53,507 nt of DNA from Flavobacteriales bacterium (GCA_017987115.1 JAGNUG010000013.1:1-53507), one strand, 5' to 3'; counted from the stretch's first letter, positions 33,768-44,059 are shown. Notes: generated by a model not told the origin, from the letters alone. Made by a program: numbers and translations.

Positions 33768-36167
33768 ATGATCCTGAAAAATACCCTTGCGGCTGTCGTG
33801 ATAGGCACGCTGTTCCTGATCGATCCATGCAGCTCAGTTGCACAGTACAACATTACTGAGTTGGGTCGATATGATTACCAAGCAGCCCGAAACAGTGATC
33901 TCAGCAACCTTTGGGGCTATACGGATGAAGCAGGGAATGAATACGCCATTGTTGGGGTCAATGGGAATAACAATGATCCAGGTGGAGTCGCTGTGGTGGA
34001 CGTTACCGATCCTGCCAACCCGCAAGAACTCTTCTTTTACCCGGGCCCGGCGAGTATCTGGAGAGAGGTCAAGGTATATAACGACCATGCATACGTTACG
34101 ACTGAAGCGAACAGCGGAGGGTTGACCATTGTGGATCTCAGCCCGTTACCTCAAAGCACGGCGCTGCCAGCAACCGTTTGGCAAGCACCCGATTGGGAAA
34201 CATCACATGCGTTGTTCATCGATGAGAATGGCCGGTTATACCTTTTTGGATCCTCACGTGGTGTAGGTGGGGCAATTATGTATGACCTCACGGTCGATCC
34301 GATGGAACCAGTAGAGGTCGGTGCATTTGAACAGTGGTACGTACATGACGGATATGCGAGAGGCGATACACTGTATGCAGGTCATATCTATGATGGATTC
34401 TTCTCCATTGTAGATGTTTCGGACCCAGCAGCACCGGTATTGTTGGGCACACAGCCCACTCCGAATAATTTCACGCACAATGTTTGGTTGGATGACAGCG
34501 GTGACCATCTCTACACCACGGATGAACGTACGAATTCATATGTCGGCTCCTATGATATCAGTGATCCGACGGATATTCAGCTTGAGGATCAACTCCAGAG
34601 CGATCCGGGCTCTGGGACGATACCGCATAACACCTATTGGTTGGATCATTATCTGGTGACATCCTATTACACGTATGGCGTAGTGATCTATGATGTGACC
34701 CATCCGGAGAACATGATCGAGGTTGGTCATTATGATACGTCTCCGAATTTCCAAGGAGATGGGTTCAATGGTGATTGGGGCGTGTATCCATATTTTCCAA
34801 GCGGTAACCTGATATGTAGCGATATTGAACGCGGCCTCGTTATCCTTGGGCCAACCTATCAGCGTGGATGCTACTTGGAAGGTGCCATTACGAATGCGAA
34901 TACAAGTGCACCTGTCGCACAAGCTACGGTGATCATTGAAGGTCTGACCGTCTCGGACATTACTGGGTTCGATGGCCTCTATGCGACCGGGTATCATATG
35001 GCCGGGACCTATCAAGTAACCGTATCTGCGCCAGGGTATGTGAGCCAGACCGTGGACAATGTGGTGTTGATGAATGGTCAGATCACGGATCTGGACGTTG
35101 CGTTGGTTCCTTTGGTTTCCTTCGCGCTACAAGGCAGCGTAGTTGATGCGTTGACCAATGATCCGGTACCGAACGCACAGGTTCTGGTGTACAATGATGT
35201 ATACCAGTTTGTTGCCAATAGTGATGCAACCGGAATGTTCGAATTGCCAACCGTATTTGCGGATGACTATGATGTACTAGCAGGTGCTTGGGGATGGCAG
35301 ACCGTGTGCCCATCGACACAGTCAATTAGCTCCGGAACAGGCGTACTGACGATCCAATTGCCACCAGGATATTATGATGATTTCGCACTGGATCTGGGAT
35401 GGACCGTAGAAACCAATGGTGCTTCGGCAGGGATCTGGGAACGTGGCTTTCCGGTTGGAACCAGCACCCAAGGCAACGCGTCGAACCCCGATGTTGATGT
35501 AAGCGGCGATTGCAGCGGCCAAGCCTATGTAACCGGTAACGGCGGTGGTGGAGTAGGTGATGATGATGTGGACGATGGAAGTACGACCCTTGTATCACCT
35601 GCATTTGATGCATCCAATATGATCGAACCCCATGTTCGGTATAGTCGTTGGTTCTTTAATGGCGGCGGTAGTGGTGATCCGAATGACGAATTGCGGATCT
35701 CCTTGGATAATGGCCTTGAGGTTGTTGAAGTTGAGCTGATCACAGCACAAACAGCTGGTATGGGTTCATGGCAGTCTGCGGATATACGGATCGCTGATTT
35801 TCTAGTTCCGACCGCGAATATTGTAATGCGCGTCTTAGCTGAAGATATAGATCCAGGCCATTTGTTAGAAGGAGGCTTGGACGTCTTCGAGGTTGTGGAA
35901 CTCGGTGTTGACGGCATAGCTGATGTGTCTGACCTGGATATTTTCGTTAGACCAAATCCGAGCAATGGACAATTTGAGGTCCGTACAACTGCGTTCAATG
36001 CAACTGCGCGATTGTTGGATGCAACAGGTCGTGAAATGATTGCTCGAATGCGAACCCTGACCGGATCGTGGACGATCAACGCGGATCATCTCAATGCCGG
36101 CACCTATTTGTTGGTCATTGAAGAAATCGGTGGCGGACGCAGCGTACAGCGGGTCGTAATAAACTAA
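33768..36167 (+). CDS. T9SS cargo protein, choice-of-anchor-B (LVIVD repeat) family
   Basis: A 799-residue protein beginning at ATG 33768 with a signal peptide (MILKNTLAAVVIGTLFLIDP to SSVAQ). The N-terminal 390 residues form a choice-of-anchor-B domain, a propeller-like structure with repeating V-DVTDPANPQEL, IVDVSDPAAPVLL and VIYDVTHPENMIEV elements (LVIVD repeats). Two carboxypeptidase-regulatory-like beta domains follow (about 390-470 and 475-555, including GAITNANTSAPVAQATVIIEG). A jelly-roll-like domain (about 560-720) leads to a type A sorting domain (VRPNPSNGQFEVRTTAFNA to SVQRVVIN). TACCTTGC just before the ATG resembles a -7 box and fits a nearly leaderless transcript. No enzymatic motif is visible, so a binding or structural role on the cell surface is likely. 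Confidence 0.88.
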   Translation: MILKNTLAAVVIGTLFLIDPCSSVAQYNITELGRYDYQAARNSDLSNLWGYTDEAGNEYAIVGVNGNNNDPGGVAVVDVTDPANPQELFFYPGPASIWREVKVYNDHAYVTTEANSGGLTIVDLSPLPQSTALPATVWQAPDWETSHALFIDENGRLYLFGSSRGVGGAIMYDLTVDPMEPVEVGAFEQWYVHDGYARGDTLYAGHIYDGFFSIVDVSDPAAPVLLGTQPTPNNFTHNVWLDDSGDHLYTTDERTNSYVGSYDISDPTDIQLEDQLQSDPGSGTIPHNTYWLDHYLVTSYYTYGVVIYDVTHPENMIEVGHYDTSPNFQGDGFNGDWGVYPYFPSGNLICSDIERGLVILGPTYQRGCYLEGAITNANTSAPVAQATVIIEGLTVSDITGFDGLYATGYHMAGTYQVTVSAPGYVSQTVDNVVLMNGQITDLDVALVPLVSFALQGSVVDALTNDPVPNAQVLVYNDVYQFVANSDATGMFELPTVFADDYDVLAGAWGWQTVCPSTQSISSGTGVLTIQLPPGYYDDFALDLGWTVETNGASAGIWERGFPVGTSTQGNASNPDVDVSGDCSGQAYVTGNGGGGVGDDDVDDGSTTLVSPAFDASNMIEPHVRYSRWFFNGGGSGDPNDELRISLDNGLEVVEVELITAQTAGMGSWQSADIRIADFLVPTANIVMRVLAEDIDPGHLLEGGLDVFEVVELGVDGIADVSDLDIFVRPNPSNGQFEVRTTAFNATARLLDATGREMIARMRTLTGSWTINADHLNAGTYLLVIEEIGGGRSVQRVVIN

Positions 36168-36197
36168 TTGATCCAACGTGCGGTAGATCCCGATAGC

Positions 36198-37169
36198 TCA
36201 CCGAGGAGCATTGTCAGAGGCGCAATGCTCCTTAACTAATCTATCTACTTCAGGTATCTCGCCGAGTGCTTTGGCAAGCGTAAGGTCTTCACAGGCTTTC
36301 TCGCGGTCACCTTTTCGGATACGCAGTAACGCTCTCGTGCGCAACGCATAGGGGTTTGCAGGATAGAACCGTAGGCTGCGGTCAATGTCGTGGTTAGCCT
36401 CCTTGATCCGGTCCATGGTGTAGTAGATATACCCTCTGTTGCTCAAAGCCACAGGTTCATCCTTGTCGATATCAAGGGCTTTTTCCACCATGATCAACGC
36501 TTCAGGATAGCGTCCCAGAGCGATCAGCTCGAAGCTGCGGTTGCTCCAATGGCCCACATCCGTACTATCCTTCACACAAAGTGAGGTCAGAACGCGTAAC
36601 GCATCCTCATGCCTACCCGCAGCGTCATAAAGTCGTGCAAGGGTTCGTAATACCTCCAGATCACTGTCGTCAACCGCAGTTCCAGCCTCGAGGTCCAGAA
36701 TTGCTGGTAAAGTGCGCTTTAGTTCCGCACGCGTTTCCCCGCGTAGGATCAGAGTCCTGGTCTTCAGCTTCTTGTCGGTGGTATGGTTCAGCGCCTTGGT
36801 GGCGTGGTAATCCGCCATGGCCAGATCATTCGCTCGATACGCATATAAGGCCCGGTTGAAGTGTGCCTCAGCATTGCTGGTATCCAACCGCAGCGCTTTG
36901 TCAACATCCTTCAGGAACAGGTCCATGCGATCCAATTCGTAGTATGCCTTGGCCCTAGCTACATGGGTCTCTGCTGTGCTGGCTTTTTGAACAGCCTGTT
37001 CGTACACATCCAACGCTCGCTGAGGTTTGTCCAATGCAAGAAGTGAGTCACCTGTTGCTATGAGTTGTTTGGCATCCTGAGCGTTACCCTGAAATGCGCA
37101 ACAGAGCATCACGCAAAGCGAAACCGCTCGCACAATAGGTCGAAGAAGCAAATGGGTCGAGGCTGGCAT
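36198..37169 (-). CDS. Exported tetratricopeptide-repeat protein
   Basis: A 323-residue protein. The start at 37169 gives a signal peptide (MPASTHLLLRPIVRAVSLCV to FQGNAQ) and follows a perfect -7 box at 37179-37186 by 9 bases; the open frame to 37217 lies upstream of that promoter. The mature protein is almost entirely TPR helix pairs (for example AKAYYELDRMDLFLKDVDKALRLD, RGYIYYTMDRIKEANHDIDRSLRF), probably seven to eight repeats. Such proteins act as scaffolds in periplasmic assemblies; no partner can be named. The 3' end of the coding region holds a 10-bp perfect stem (AGGAGCATTG/CAATGCTCCT, 36204-36232) that may help termination. It ends 30 bases from the convergent choice-of-anchor-B gene. 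Confidence 0.85.
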   Translation of the reverse strand: MPASTHLLLRPIVRAVSLCVMLCCAFQGNAQDAKQLIATGDSLLALDKPQRALDVYEQAVQKASTAETHVARAKAYYELDRMDLFLKDVDKALRLDTSNAEAHFNRALYAYRANDLAMADYHATKALNHTTDKKLKTRTLILRGETRAELKRTLPAILDLEAGTAVDDSDLEVLRTLARLYDAAGRHEDALRVLTSLCVKDSTDVGHWSNRSFELIALGRYPEALIMVEKALDIDKDEPVALSNRGYIYYTMDRIKEANHDIDRSLRFYPANPYALRTRALLRIRKGDREKACEDLTLAKALGEIPEVDRLVKEHCASDNAPR

Positions 37170-37178
37170 GTACCGGTG

Positions 37179-37186
37179 CAAATGTA
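37179..37186 (-). promoter_or_regulatory. -7 box of the TPR protein gene
   Basis: On the minus strand TACATTTG (37186-37179), an exact match, 9 bases before ATG 37169. The -33 region is poor. It decides the start codon. Confidence 0.6.
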
Positions 37187-37230
37187 ACGGAGCCAGCACT
37201 TGCGGATCGCGTGCCACAGTGGAGAAGTTG

Positions 37231-38253
37231 TCACCAACGAGCCATGGGTACCGTGTCCAGTGCTGCGAAAATGCTGCTTTGATAGAGATAATGGCCGCTA
37301 ATGGCGATCATCGCCGCATTATCCGTGCAATACGCGAACGGTGGAATGAAAACGGCCCATCCTTCGCGATCGCCCATCGCTTGAAGTTGCATTCGCAATG
37401 AGCTGTTCGCACTGACACCACCGGAAATTGCAATGCGCGGAATGCCATGCGCACGGGCAGCCTTGTACAGTTTTTTCAGAACGGTGTCCACGATCGTGGC
37501 CTGCAACGATCCACAGAGATGAGGCAACTCAGCATTAATGAACCCCGGCGTCTTCTTCTCGTTGAATAGTACTTGGTCCCTGAAAGCGGTCTTGATACCG
37601 CTGAAACTCATGTTGAAACCAGCCATTTGCGGCTCTGGTAATTTGTATTTCTTGGGATCCCCTTTTACAGCGTATTTATCGATCAGCGGACCACCCGGGT
37701 AGGGCAATCCCATCACTTTTGCTCCTTTATCGAATGCTTCACCAGCGGCATCATCCACGGTGGTGCCAATGATCTCCATATCCAAAGGCCCACGTACAAG
37801 GATCAGCTGCGTGTGGCCGCCGCTCACGGTAAGGTTGATGAATGGGAACTCGGGCTTCGGACGTGGGTCATCGTCCGTTATGAAATGCGCTAGTACATGC
37901 GCTTTCAAGTGATCTACTGCGATCAACGGCATGCCAAGGCCCTGAGCAAAAGATCGCGCGAAACAGGCTCCTACCAGCAAGGACCCCATCAGTCCGGGTC
38001 CTTGCGTAAAGGCAACAGCGCTAAGTTCCTCCTTCGAAATACCTGCTTTCTTCAACGCTTGATGAACGACCGGGACGATATTCTCCTGATGCGCTCTGCT
38101 GGCCAATTCGGGAACTACGCCACCCCATTCCCGGTGAACATCTTGCCCAGCCACTACATTGCTTTTCACAACGCCATCGACCAGAACAGCTGCGGCCGTA
38201 TCATCACAGGAACTTTCAATTCCCAGAATTATGGTCGATCCGTTCACAGGCAT
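37231..38253 (-). CDS. tsaD: tRNA N6-adenosine threonylcarbamoyltransferase TsaD
   Basis: A 340-residue ASKHA-fold enzyme that transfers the threonylcarbamoyl group to A37 of ANN-decoding tRNAs (t6A). Signatures seen are ILGIESSCDDTAAAV (N-terminal phosphate loop), the metal-binding HLKAHVLAHF (about 113-122), SGGHTQLILV, the DDAAGEAFDKGAK loop and ISGGVSANSSLR (about 275-286). Length is normal. It works with TsaB, TsaE and TsaC, none of which are in this window. It is divergent from tamB, an arrangement I recall from many Bacteroidota genomes. A TACCCTTTG stretch (38291-38283 on the minus strand) is a possible -7 element with a three-base spacer. Confidence 0.97.
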   Translation of the reverse strand: MPVNGSTIILGIESSCDDTAAAVLVDGVVKSNVVAGQDVHREWGGVVPELASRAHQENIVPVVHQALKKAGISKEELSAVAFTQGPGLMGSLLVGACFARSFAQGLGMPLIAVDHLKAHVLAHFITDDDPRPKPEFPFINLTVSGGHTQLILVRGPLDMEIIGTTVDDAAGEAFDKGAKVMGLPYPGGPLIDKYAVKGDPKKYKLPEPQMAGFNMSFSGIKTAFRDQVLFNEKKTPGFINAELPHLCGSLQATIVDTVLKKLYKAARAHGIPRIAISGGVSANSSLRMQLQAMGDREGWAVFIPPFAYCTDNAAMIAISGHYLYQSSIFAALDTVPMARW

Positions 38254-38264
38254 GACATAGAGGC

Positions 38265-38272
38265 TACTTTTG
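38265..38272 (+). promoter_or_regulatory. -7 box of tamB
   Basis: TACTTTTG is an exact match, with TTC 19 bases upstream (one mismatch to TTG). It overlaps the open frame at 38270 and shows that translation must begin further downstream. Confidence 0.55.
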
Positions 38273-38341
38273 GGAGATCTTGCAAAGGGTAATGCGGTTA
38301 GGCTTAATGATTGCTATGGAAAGAGGACAAAACTAAGTGCA

Positions 38342-41300
38342 TTGGCGGAGAACAAGGCATATCACTGGCTCAAATTGATACTACGCGGCATTGGCACCGT
38401 CGTGTTATTTGTCCTTGCGCTGGTGGTCATTTTCCTGCTATTGATTTCCATTCCGGCCGTACAACGTAGTGTCGCGAAGTATGCCGGTCATTTGGCAACT
38501 GAACAATTGGGTGCCGAGGTGCGCATTGGCAGCATCTACGTTCAGCCTCTTGGTCCTATTGTACTTAGAGACGTTTATGTGGGCGATCTTAGGAACGACA
38601 CGCTATTTGCAATTGGTCTGCTCAAAGTGAAAGGTGTCGGGGTAGACGCGAAAGCACATACCATCATTTTGAACGCGTTCGAATTGGAGAATGGGCGGTT
38701 CGCCTTGGCAACTGCTGCTGACGATGAGCACAGCAACCTCACCAACCTATTTGCCCAGTTCGAGGAGGAAGATACCACGACCACATCGGCGATCTGGACG
38801 ATACGAGCGAACAGATTCGTGATAGATGGGTTGCATTTTTCTTTTCATGATGACCGTGTTCCGATGAAACCGTTCGGTATTGACTTTTCCCATGTGGATG
38901 TAACCAAAGCGAGTTTGGCCGGATACAAACTTGCCGTGATCGGGGATTCCATAACCGCACATTTGGAGCAGTTCAGTTTGCGTGAACGAAGTGGCTTCCG
39001 AGTGGACCAACTGACAGGTGTCGCCAATGTCAGTGGTACTGGGATCATAGTGGATAGTTTGGCATTACGGACACCGGTTACCTCGATCGAAGGGCGGATG
39101 CAATTCAGTTCGGAGAATTGGTCGTCATACAGCCGCTTCATTGATGAGGTAATGATGCGTGTCGACCTTAAACCGTCACGATTGGATTTTGCGGATATCA
39201 GCTTCTTCGCATCAGAATTGGAAGGCGTGCACTTACCGATCAGCGTACAGGGCAATGTTCGCGGAACGATCTCTGAGCTTAAAGGCCGCAATTTGGACAT
39301 CGCTTTCGGAGAACGATCCATCTTTCGGGGCAGTGCGGAGTTGAGTGGTCTTCCGGACATTGAGAATACGTTCATGTTGTTGGACCTTGATGAGCTTTTG
39401 ACCGATCACGGGGACCTAGCACAACTTCCTGCGCCTCCGTTCATATCCGGCGATCGTCTGAAGGTTCCTCTTGAGTTGAAGGAGCTAGGTATGATCAAAT
39501 TCCGTGGAAATTTCACGGGGTTCATTCGTTCGTTCACAGCATATGGTGTGGCCAGTACTGCGATCGGTGGTTTGCGAACGGATATTTCGTTCGAACGGGA
39601 TACGTTGAGCAAGGACTTCTCATTGTCGGGTAGAATAGCAACTGACAATATCCGGTTGGGCCCGTTGCTTCACGCGGACATTCTCGGTCCGTTGGCTGCG
39701 AACATCCGCATCAATGCGAAAGGGAAGGACCTCGCTGGAATGCGTGCTGAAGTGGAGGGTGATTTCCCGTTCTTCACGCTGAATGGAGTAAGGTTAACGG
39801 GCATTTCCGCCAAGGGGAAATTGGAACGCAATCTTTTCAATGGAGCATTGACGGTCAACGACAATGCGTTGATCCTGGATTTCGAAGGATTGGCTGATAT
39901 GCGGGGAAGATGGCCGTTGGTGGATTTCCGTGCTGAATTGGATCATGCCAACCTTACAGCGCTCGGTATTGCGCCTTTTGATGGGTATAATACCCTGCGG
40001 ATGGATGTCGATGCTCAAGGGCGATTGTCGCCTGATAGCTTGTTGGGCAAATTATCTATGCGGGACATAGCGTTCTGTCGAGGCGATCAGGAACATGAAT
40101 TGGGCGATATTGAGCTTGTCAGCAGCCGCATGGAAGGCGAGAACGTGCTGAACTTGAATGCATCGTTTGTGGATGTTGAGGTGATCGGGGATTTCCTGCC
40201 GACACGGTTGCCACGTACGATAGAGAATGTGATCTATAGCGTTTTTCCATCACTGGAGGAAAAAGTCGATTTTGCCGAAGCAGAACAGAACTTTAGGTTC
40301 ACACTGGAGACCAAGAACACTGGACCGGTATTGGATCTGGTAATGCCAGGGCTGAAGATCGATAGCGGATCAACCGCAAAAGGAGCGTTGGATAGCCGTT
40401 CATTGGACATTGAATTGGTCGCGGATCTTCCAGGCATGTCCTATGGTCATTTGCGGATCAATAATATGTATATGGTTACGGAAAAAACCATGGACGTTTT
40501 CCTCTTCAGCGTAAAGAGCGATCGCCAGATCTGGAAGGATAGTATTTGGTTCGCTGGCACATCGCTCACCGGAAAAGCCTATCAGGATGAATTGGAATTC
40601 GCCCTTGGATGGGATGATAGCAATGGCGGCACCAACGGAGACCTCTACCTGCTCGGCGACGTTGATTCACCCAATTCACTTTCCCTGGATCTTCTTCCGA
40701 GTCATCTGCAATTCGGTAGGGGAGATTGGTTGAATGTGAAACCGGCGCATGGAAGGATCGAAGGATCCACCATCCGCATCGATTCACTTACACTGCAGAA
40801 TGATGGGCAGCGGATCACCTTGGATGGTACCATCTCCAATGATCCTCGGGATGCATTGCATTTCGACCTATTGAATGTTGATCTACGGAACATCGAGCCG
40901 TTCTATGAAGGCCCTCAAATAAGTGGTCTTGTTTCAGGAGATGGTGCGGTCTACGATCTGCGCAATACACCGAAAATGATCAGCTACATGTGCTTGGATA
41001 GCCTAAAAGTGCAGAAGCATACGGTTGGAGATCTACAGTTCGCAGCGCAATGGGTGGATGCAAAAAAGGCTATTGATGTGAGTGGTATCCTCAGTCGCGG
41101 AGCGATCAAGGCATTGGATTTCAATGGGGAGGTCAGTTTGAAGGAGGGTAATGACATGGATGTGGAATTGATCATGGATCGATTCGACCTCGGCTTCATC
41201 GATCCGTATTTGCCGGAAGGAATAAGTGAAATACAAGGACTGGTTTCCGGAAGCATAGCAGTGAACGGAAAATTGATCGATCCACAGATCGAAGGTGAAC

Positions 41301-42775
41301 TTGCACTAACGAACGCAGGACTTCGTATCGATTACCTCAATACGTTGTACCGGTTTTCACATGAATTGAAGGTGCGTCCGGATATGTTCGCGTTGGATCA
41401 AGTAACCGTGCTGGATGAAGAAGGGCATAAAGCCGTGATCAACGGAACCATACAGCACAAGGGGTTGAAGGATTGGAACTTCAACGTTTCCGGTGATCTG
41501 GATTCGATGTTGGTGTTGAATACGGATCTGTCCCAGAACGAACTATTCTACGGAAAGGGATATGGTACCGGTGAATTCGAACTTAGTGCCTACGCAGGGA
41601 ACATGGAGATCACCGTTGATGCCCGGACTTCGCCTGGTACTTCGATCCATCTGCCCCTCGGCGGAAGCACCGATGTTTCGGACTTCGGCTTTGTGCAATT
41701 CGTAAGTGGAGATAGTTCAGATGTGGAGGATCGGGTAGTGGATCTTACCGGAGTAACATTGGATCTGAATGTGGAGGTAACACCGGATGCTTTGTTCGAG
41801 TTGATCTTCGACCCGACAGTGGGAGACATTCTAAGAGGTCGAGGGACAGGGAACATTGAAATGAGCGTTGACCAAGCTGGTGGTTTTGACATGAAAGGTG
41901 CAGTTCAAGTGAGTGAAGGAGATTATTTGTTCACCCTACGGAATGTAGTGAACAAACGCTTCCAGATCACACCCGGAGGCACCATTACCTGGTTCGGTGA
42001 CCCGTTGGATGCACAATTGGATCTTGAAGCCGTCTATCGTTTACGCGCACCCCTGTATGACATCATGTACGAGAAGAATGACGTTTACCGCAAACGTGTT
42101 CCGGTGGATGTTACCATGCGCTTGAAGGATCGGTTGTTGAACCCTGAGATCGGCTTCAGCGTAAGGCTTCCAACAGTTGATGAAAGCATCAGGACCCAAG
42201 TGAACAGTGTTCTGAGCACGGAGCAGGAATTGAATCGGCAGGTCTTCGCATTGATCGTAATGAACCGGTTCGTTCAACCTCCGAACTATACCGGAGCGGG
42301 TTCGCCCGGTACGGGTGACCTTGGAGCGAGCGCAACAGGTTTCGAACTTATGAGCAACCAAGTGAGCAACTGGCTCTCGCAGATCAGTAGTGATTTTGAT
42401 CTTGGCTTGAATTATCGACCTGGAGATAATGTCACACAGAAGGAACTCGAGGTCGCGTTGAGCACGCAACTCTTTAATGAACGATTGTTGTTCAGCACGA
42501 ACGTTGGCGTACAATATGGTGCAGCTCAAACAACCCAGAACTCCAACGCATTGGTAGGCGATTTTCAATTGGAATACCTACTAACAGAGGATGGTAAATT
42601 GCGGATGAAAGGCTACAGCATCAGCAACGACCGTAACTTGAACAGGGCATCGCAAGCATCCACGACGCAGGGAGTGGGTATCGGCTATCGCGAAGAATTC
42701 AACACATGGCAAGAGTTCCGCCAAAAGATCGCGAACATTTTCCGCAGCGACGCGAATGACAAGAAGTTTGATTGA
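38342..42775 (+). CDS. tamB: Translocation and assembly module protein TamB
   Basis: About 1478 residues. A short basic N-terminus and one transmembrane anchor (about 10-36, LILRGIGTVVLFVLALVVIF) lead into a very long beta-helical repeat region built of alternating strand motifs (LDLDELL, VDLKPSRLDF, RLSPDSLLGKLSMRD). The C-terminal DUF490/TamB domain runs from about 1250, with RVPVDVTMRLKDRLLNPEIGF, LPTVDESIRTQVNSVLS and ALIVMNRFV as the family signature. TamB bridges inner and outer membranes and supports outer-membrane protein insertion and/or phospholipid transport; in Bacteroidota it works with TamA/TamL-type partners. No ATG lies in frame before the anchor. TTG at 38342 is the first usual start codon after the -7 box at 38265-38272, so I use it. 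The family normally starts a few residues before the anchor, as here. Confidence 0.9.
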   Translation: MAENKAYHWLKLILRGIGTVVLFVLALVVIFLLLISIPAVQRSVAKYAGHLATEQLGAEVRIGSIYVQPLGPIVLRDVYVGDLRNDTLFAIGLLKVKGVGVDAKAHTIILNAFELENGRFALATAADDEHSNLTNLFAQFEEEDTTTTSAIWTIRANRFVIDGLHFSFHDDRVPMKPFGIDFSHVDVTKASLAGYKLAVIGDSITAHLEQFSLRERSGFRVDQLTGVANVSGTGIIVDSLALRTPVTSIEGRMQFSSENWSSYSRFIDEVMMRVDLKPSRLDFADISFFASELEGVHLPISVQGNVRGTISELKGRNLDIAFGERSIFRGSAELSGLPDIENTFMLLDLDELLTDHGDLAQLPAPPFISGDRLKVPLELKELGMIKFRGNFTGFIRSFTAYGVASTAIGGLRTDISFERDTLSKDFSLSGRIATDNIRLGPLLHADILGPLAANIRINAKGKDLAGMRAEVEGDFPFFTLNGVRLTGISAKGKLERNLFNGALTVNDNALILDFEGLADMRGRWPLVDFRAELDHANLTALGIAPFDGYNTLRMDVDAQGRLSPDSLLGKLSMRDIAFCRGDQEHELGDIELVSSRMEGENVLNLNASFVDVEVIGDFLPTRLPRTIENVIYSVFPSLEEKVDFAEAEQNFRFTLETKNTGPVLDLVMPGLKIDSGSTAKGALDSRSLDIELVADLPGMSYGHLRINNMYMVTEKTMDVFLFSVKSDRQIWKDSIWFAGTSLTGKAYQDELEFALGWDDSNGGTNGDLYLLGDVDSPNSLSLDLLPSHLQFGRGDWLNVKPAHGRIEGSTIRIDSLTLQNDGQRITLDGTISNDPRDALHFDLLNVDLRNIEPFYEGPQISGLVSGDGAVYDLRNTPKMISYMCLDSLKVQKHTVGDLQFAAQWVDAKKAIDVSGILSRGAIKALDFNGEVSLKEGNDMDVELIMDRFDLGFIDPYLPEGISEIQGLVSGSIAVNGKLIDPQIEGELALTNAGLRIDYLNTLYRFSHELKVRPDMFALDQVTVLDEEGHKAVINGTIQHKGLKDWNFNVSGDLDSMLVLNTDLSQNELFYGKGYGTGEFELSAYAGNMEITVDARTSPGTSIHLPLGGSTDVSDFGFVQFVSGDSSDVEDRVVDLTGVTLDLNVEVTPDALFELIFDPTVGDILRGRGTGNIEMSVDQAGGFDMKGAVQVSEGDYLFTLRNVVNKRFQITPGGTITWFGDPLDAQLDLEAVYRLRAPLYDIMYEKNDVYRKRVPVDVTMRLKDRLLNPEIGFSVRLPTVDESIRTQVNSVLSTEQELNRQVFALIVMNRFVQPPNYTGAGSPGTGDLGASATGFELMSNQVSNWLSQISSDFDLGLNYRPGDNVTQKELEVALSTQLFNERLLFSTNVGVQYGAAQTTQNSNALVGDFQLEYLLTEDGKLRMKGYSISNDRNLNRASQASTTQGVGIGYREEFNTWQEFRQKIANIFRSDANDKKFD

Positions 42776-42780
42776 ATTGT

Positions 42781-42829
42781 ATTGTGTACAACGCAATGGG
42801 TACTTAATACCCAATGCGTTGTACACAAT
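42781..42829. terminator. Long palindrome between tamB and ribBA, probable bidirectional terminator
   Basis: 22-base arms (42781-42802, 42808-42829) with a single internal mismatch, from ATTGTGTACAACGCA, around the loop CTTAA. It is centred between two convergent genes. It lacks the GC-core-plus-U-tract form of the other terminators in the window. Confidence 0.6.
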
Positions 42830-42844
42830 AGGAGAAACCTAAAA

Positions 42845-44059
42845 CTACTCTCCCAATTTCAACGAATGCCCCATGCGTTCTTTCTTCGCTTTGAGGTAGT
42901 TGTGGTTGTGCTCGTTGCCTGCTATTTCGATCGGAACATTCTCTGTGATCTCCAGCCCATAGCCAACAAGACCAGTGCGTTTCTTGGGGTTGTTCGTTAG
43001 CAACCGCATTCTTCGCACGCCAAGGTCGAAGAGGATCTGCGCACCAACGCCATAATCCCGCGCGTCCATATCGAAGCCGAGCATAAGGTTCGCATCCACG
43101 GTATCTGCACCTTGTTCTTGTAGTTTATAAGCTTTCAATTTATTGAGCAATCCAATGCCACGTCCTTCTTGCTGCATGTATACGATCACGCCCTTTCCGG
43201 CCTTTTCGATCATCTCCATCGCGTGCTGTAATTGTGGTCCACAATCGCAGCGGCAACTCCCGAAAATATCCCCGGTAACACATGAACTGTGAACGCGCAC
43301 GAGGATCGGTTCATCCGGGTCCCACGTACCTTTTACCAAGGCCAAATGCTCTTCGCCGGTCGTGCTCTGTTTATAAGCCACCAGATCGAAATCGCCATGC
43401 ACCGTAGGTAATTTCACGTCGATCTGGCGTTCCACCAAACGCTCAGTGCGCATGCGGTAGGCCACCAGGTCCTCGATGCTGATAAGTTTCAGGTTGAACT
43501 TTTCCGCAATGATCCGTAGCTCTGGTAAACGGGCCATGGTACCATCATCGTTCATGATCTCCACGATAAGACCAGCAGGTTCGAAACCGGCCAAACGTGC
43601 TAGATCCACTGCTGCTTCGGTATGTCCGGTGCGGCGCAATACACCGCCTTTACGTGCTTTCAGCGGAAAAATATGTCCGGGCCGTGCAAGGTCATTCGCT
43701 GTGATCTCCGGATCGATCAACGCCAACATGGTCTGGGATCTATCACTGGCGCTAATGCCAGTGGAGGTGCCACGCCCTTTCACATCAACGCTTACAGTGA
43801 AAGGGGTTTCGTGCAGCGCGGTGTTGTCATTCACCATCAGGTCCAGACCAAGCTCCTCACAACGTTCCTCGATAAGCGGCGCACAGATCAGTCCACGCCC
43901 ATGTTTGGCCATGAAGTTGATCACCTCCGGCGTAGCATTTCGGGCAGCGGTCAAGAAATCACCTTCATTCTCACGGTCCTCATCATCCACTACGATGACC
44001 ACCTTTCCTTGGCGGATATCGGCAATGGCTTCCTCAATCGTATTGAACGGCTTCTTCAT
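42845..44059 (-). CDS. ribBA: Bifunctional 3,4-dihydroxy-2-butanone 4-phosphate synthase / GTP cyclohydrolase II
   Basis: A 404-residue fusion making both riboflavin precursors. The N-terminal RibB domain has [12 protein letters not shown] (about 21-32, Mg2+/ribulose 5-phosphate site), THAHGxGLI-like [12 protein letters not shown] and [14 protein letters not shown]. The C-terminal RibA domain (from about 205) has [20 protein letters not shown], whose three Cys bind zinc, then [18 protein letters not shown] and [12 protein letters not shown]. It converts GTP to the diaminopyrimidine and Ru5P to the four-carbon unit. Other rib genes are not nearby. It has a perfect -7 box with a hairpin between promoter and ATG (44058-44087); no FMN riboswitch is seen. 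Confidence 0.97.
   Translation of the reverse strand: MKKPFNTIEEAIADIRQGKVVIVVDDEDRENEGDFLTAARNATPEVINFMAKHGRGLICAPLIEERCEELGLDLMVNDNTALHETPFTVSVDVKGRGTSTGISASDRSQTMLALIDPEITANDLARPGHIFPLKARKGGVLRRTGHTEAAVDLARLAGFEPAGLIVEIMNDDGTMARLPELRIIAEKFNLKLISIEDLVAYRMRTERLVERQIDVKLPTVHGDFDLVAYKQSTTGEEHLALVKGTWDPDEPILVRVHSSCVTGDIFGSCRCDCGPQLQHAMEMIEKAGKGVIVYMQQEGRGIGLLNKLKAYKLQEQGADTVDANLMLGFDMDARDYGVGAQILFDLGVRRMRLLTNNPKKRTGLVGYGLEITENVPIEIAGNEHNHNYLKAKKERMGHSLKLGE

Noticed and set aside
36204-36232. Hairpin at the end of the TPR gene as a stand-alone terminator
   Set aside because: It lies inside the coding sequence and has no U tract. It is noted with the gene and not listed as a terminator.
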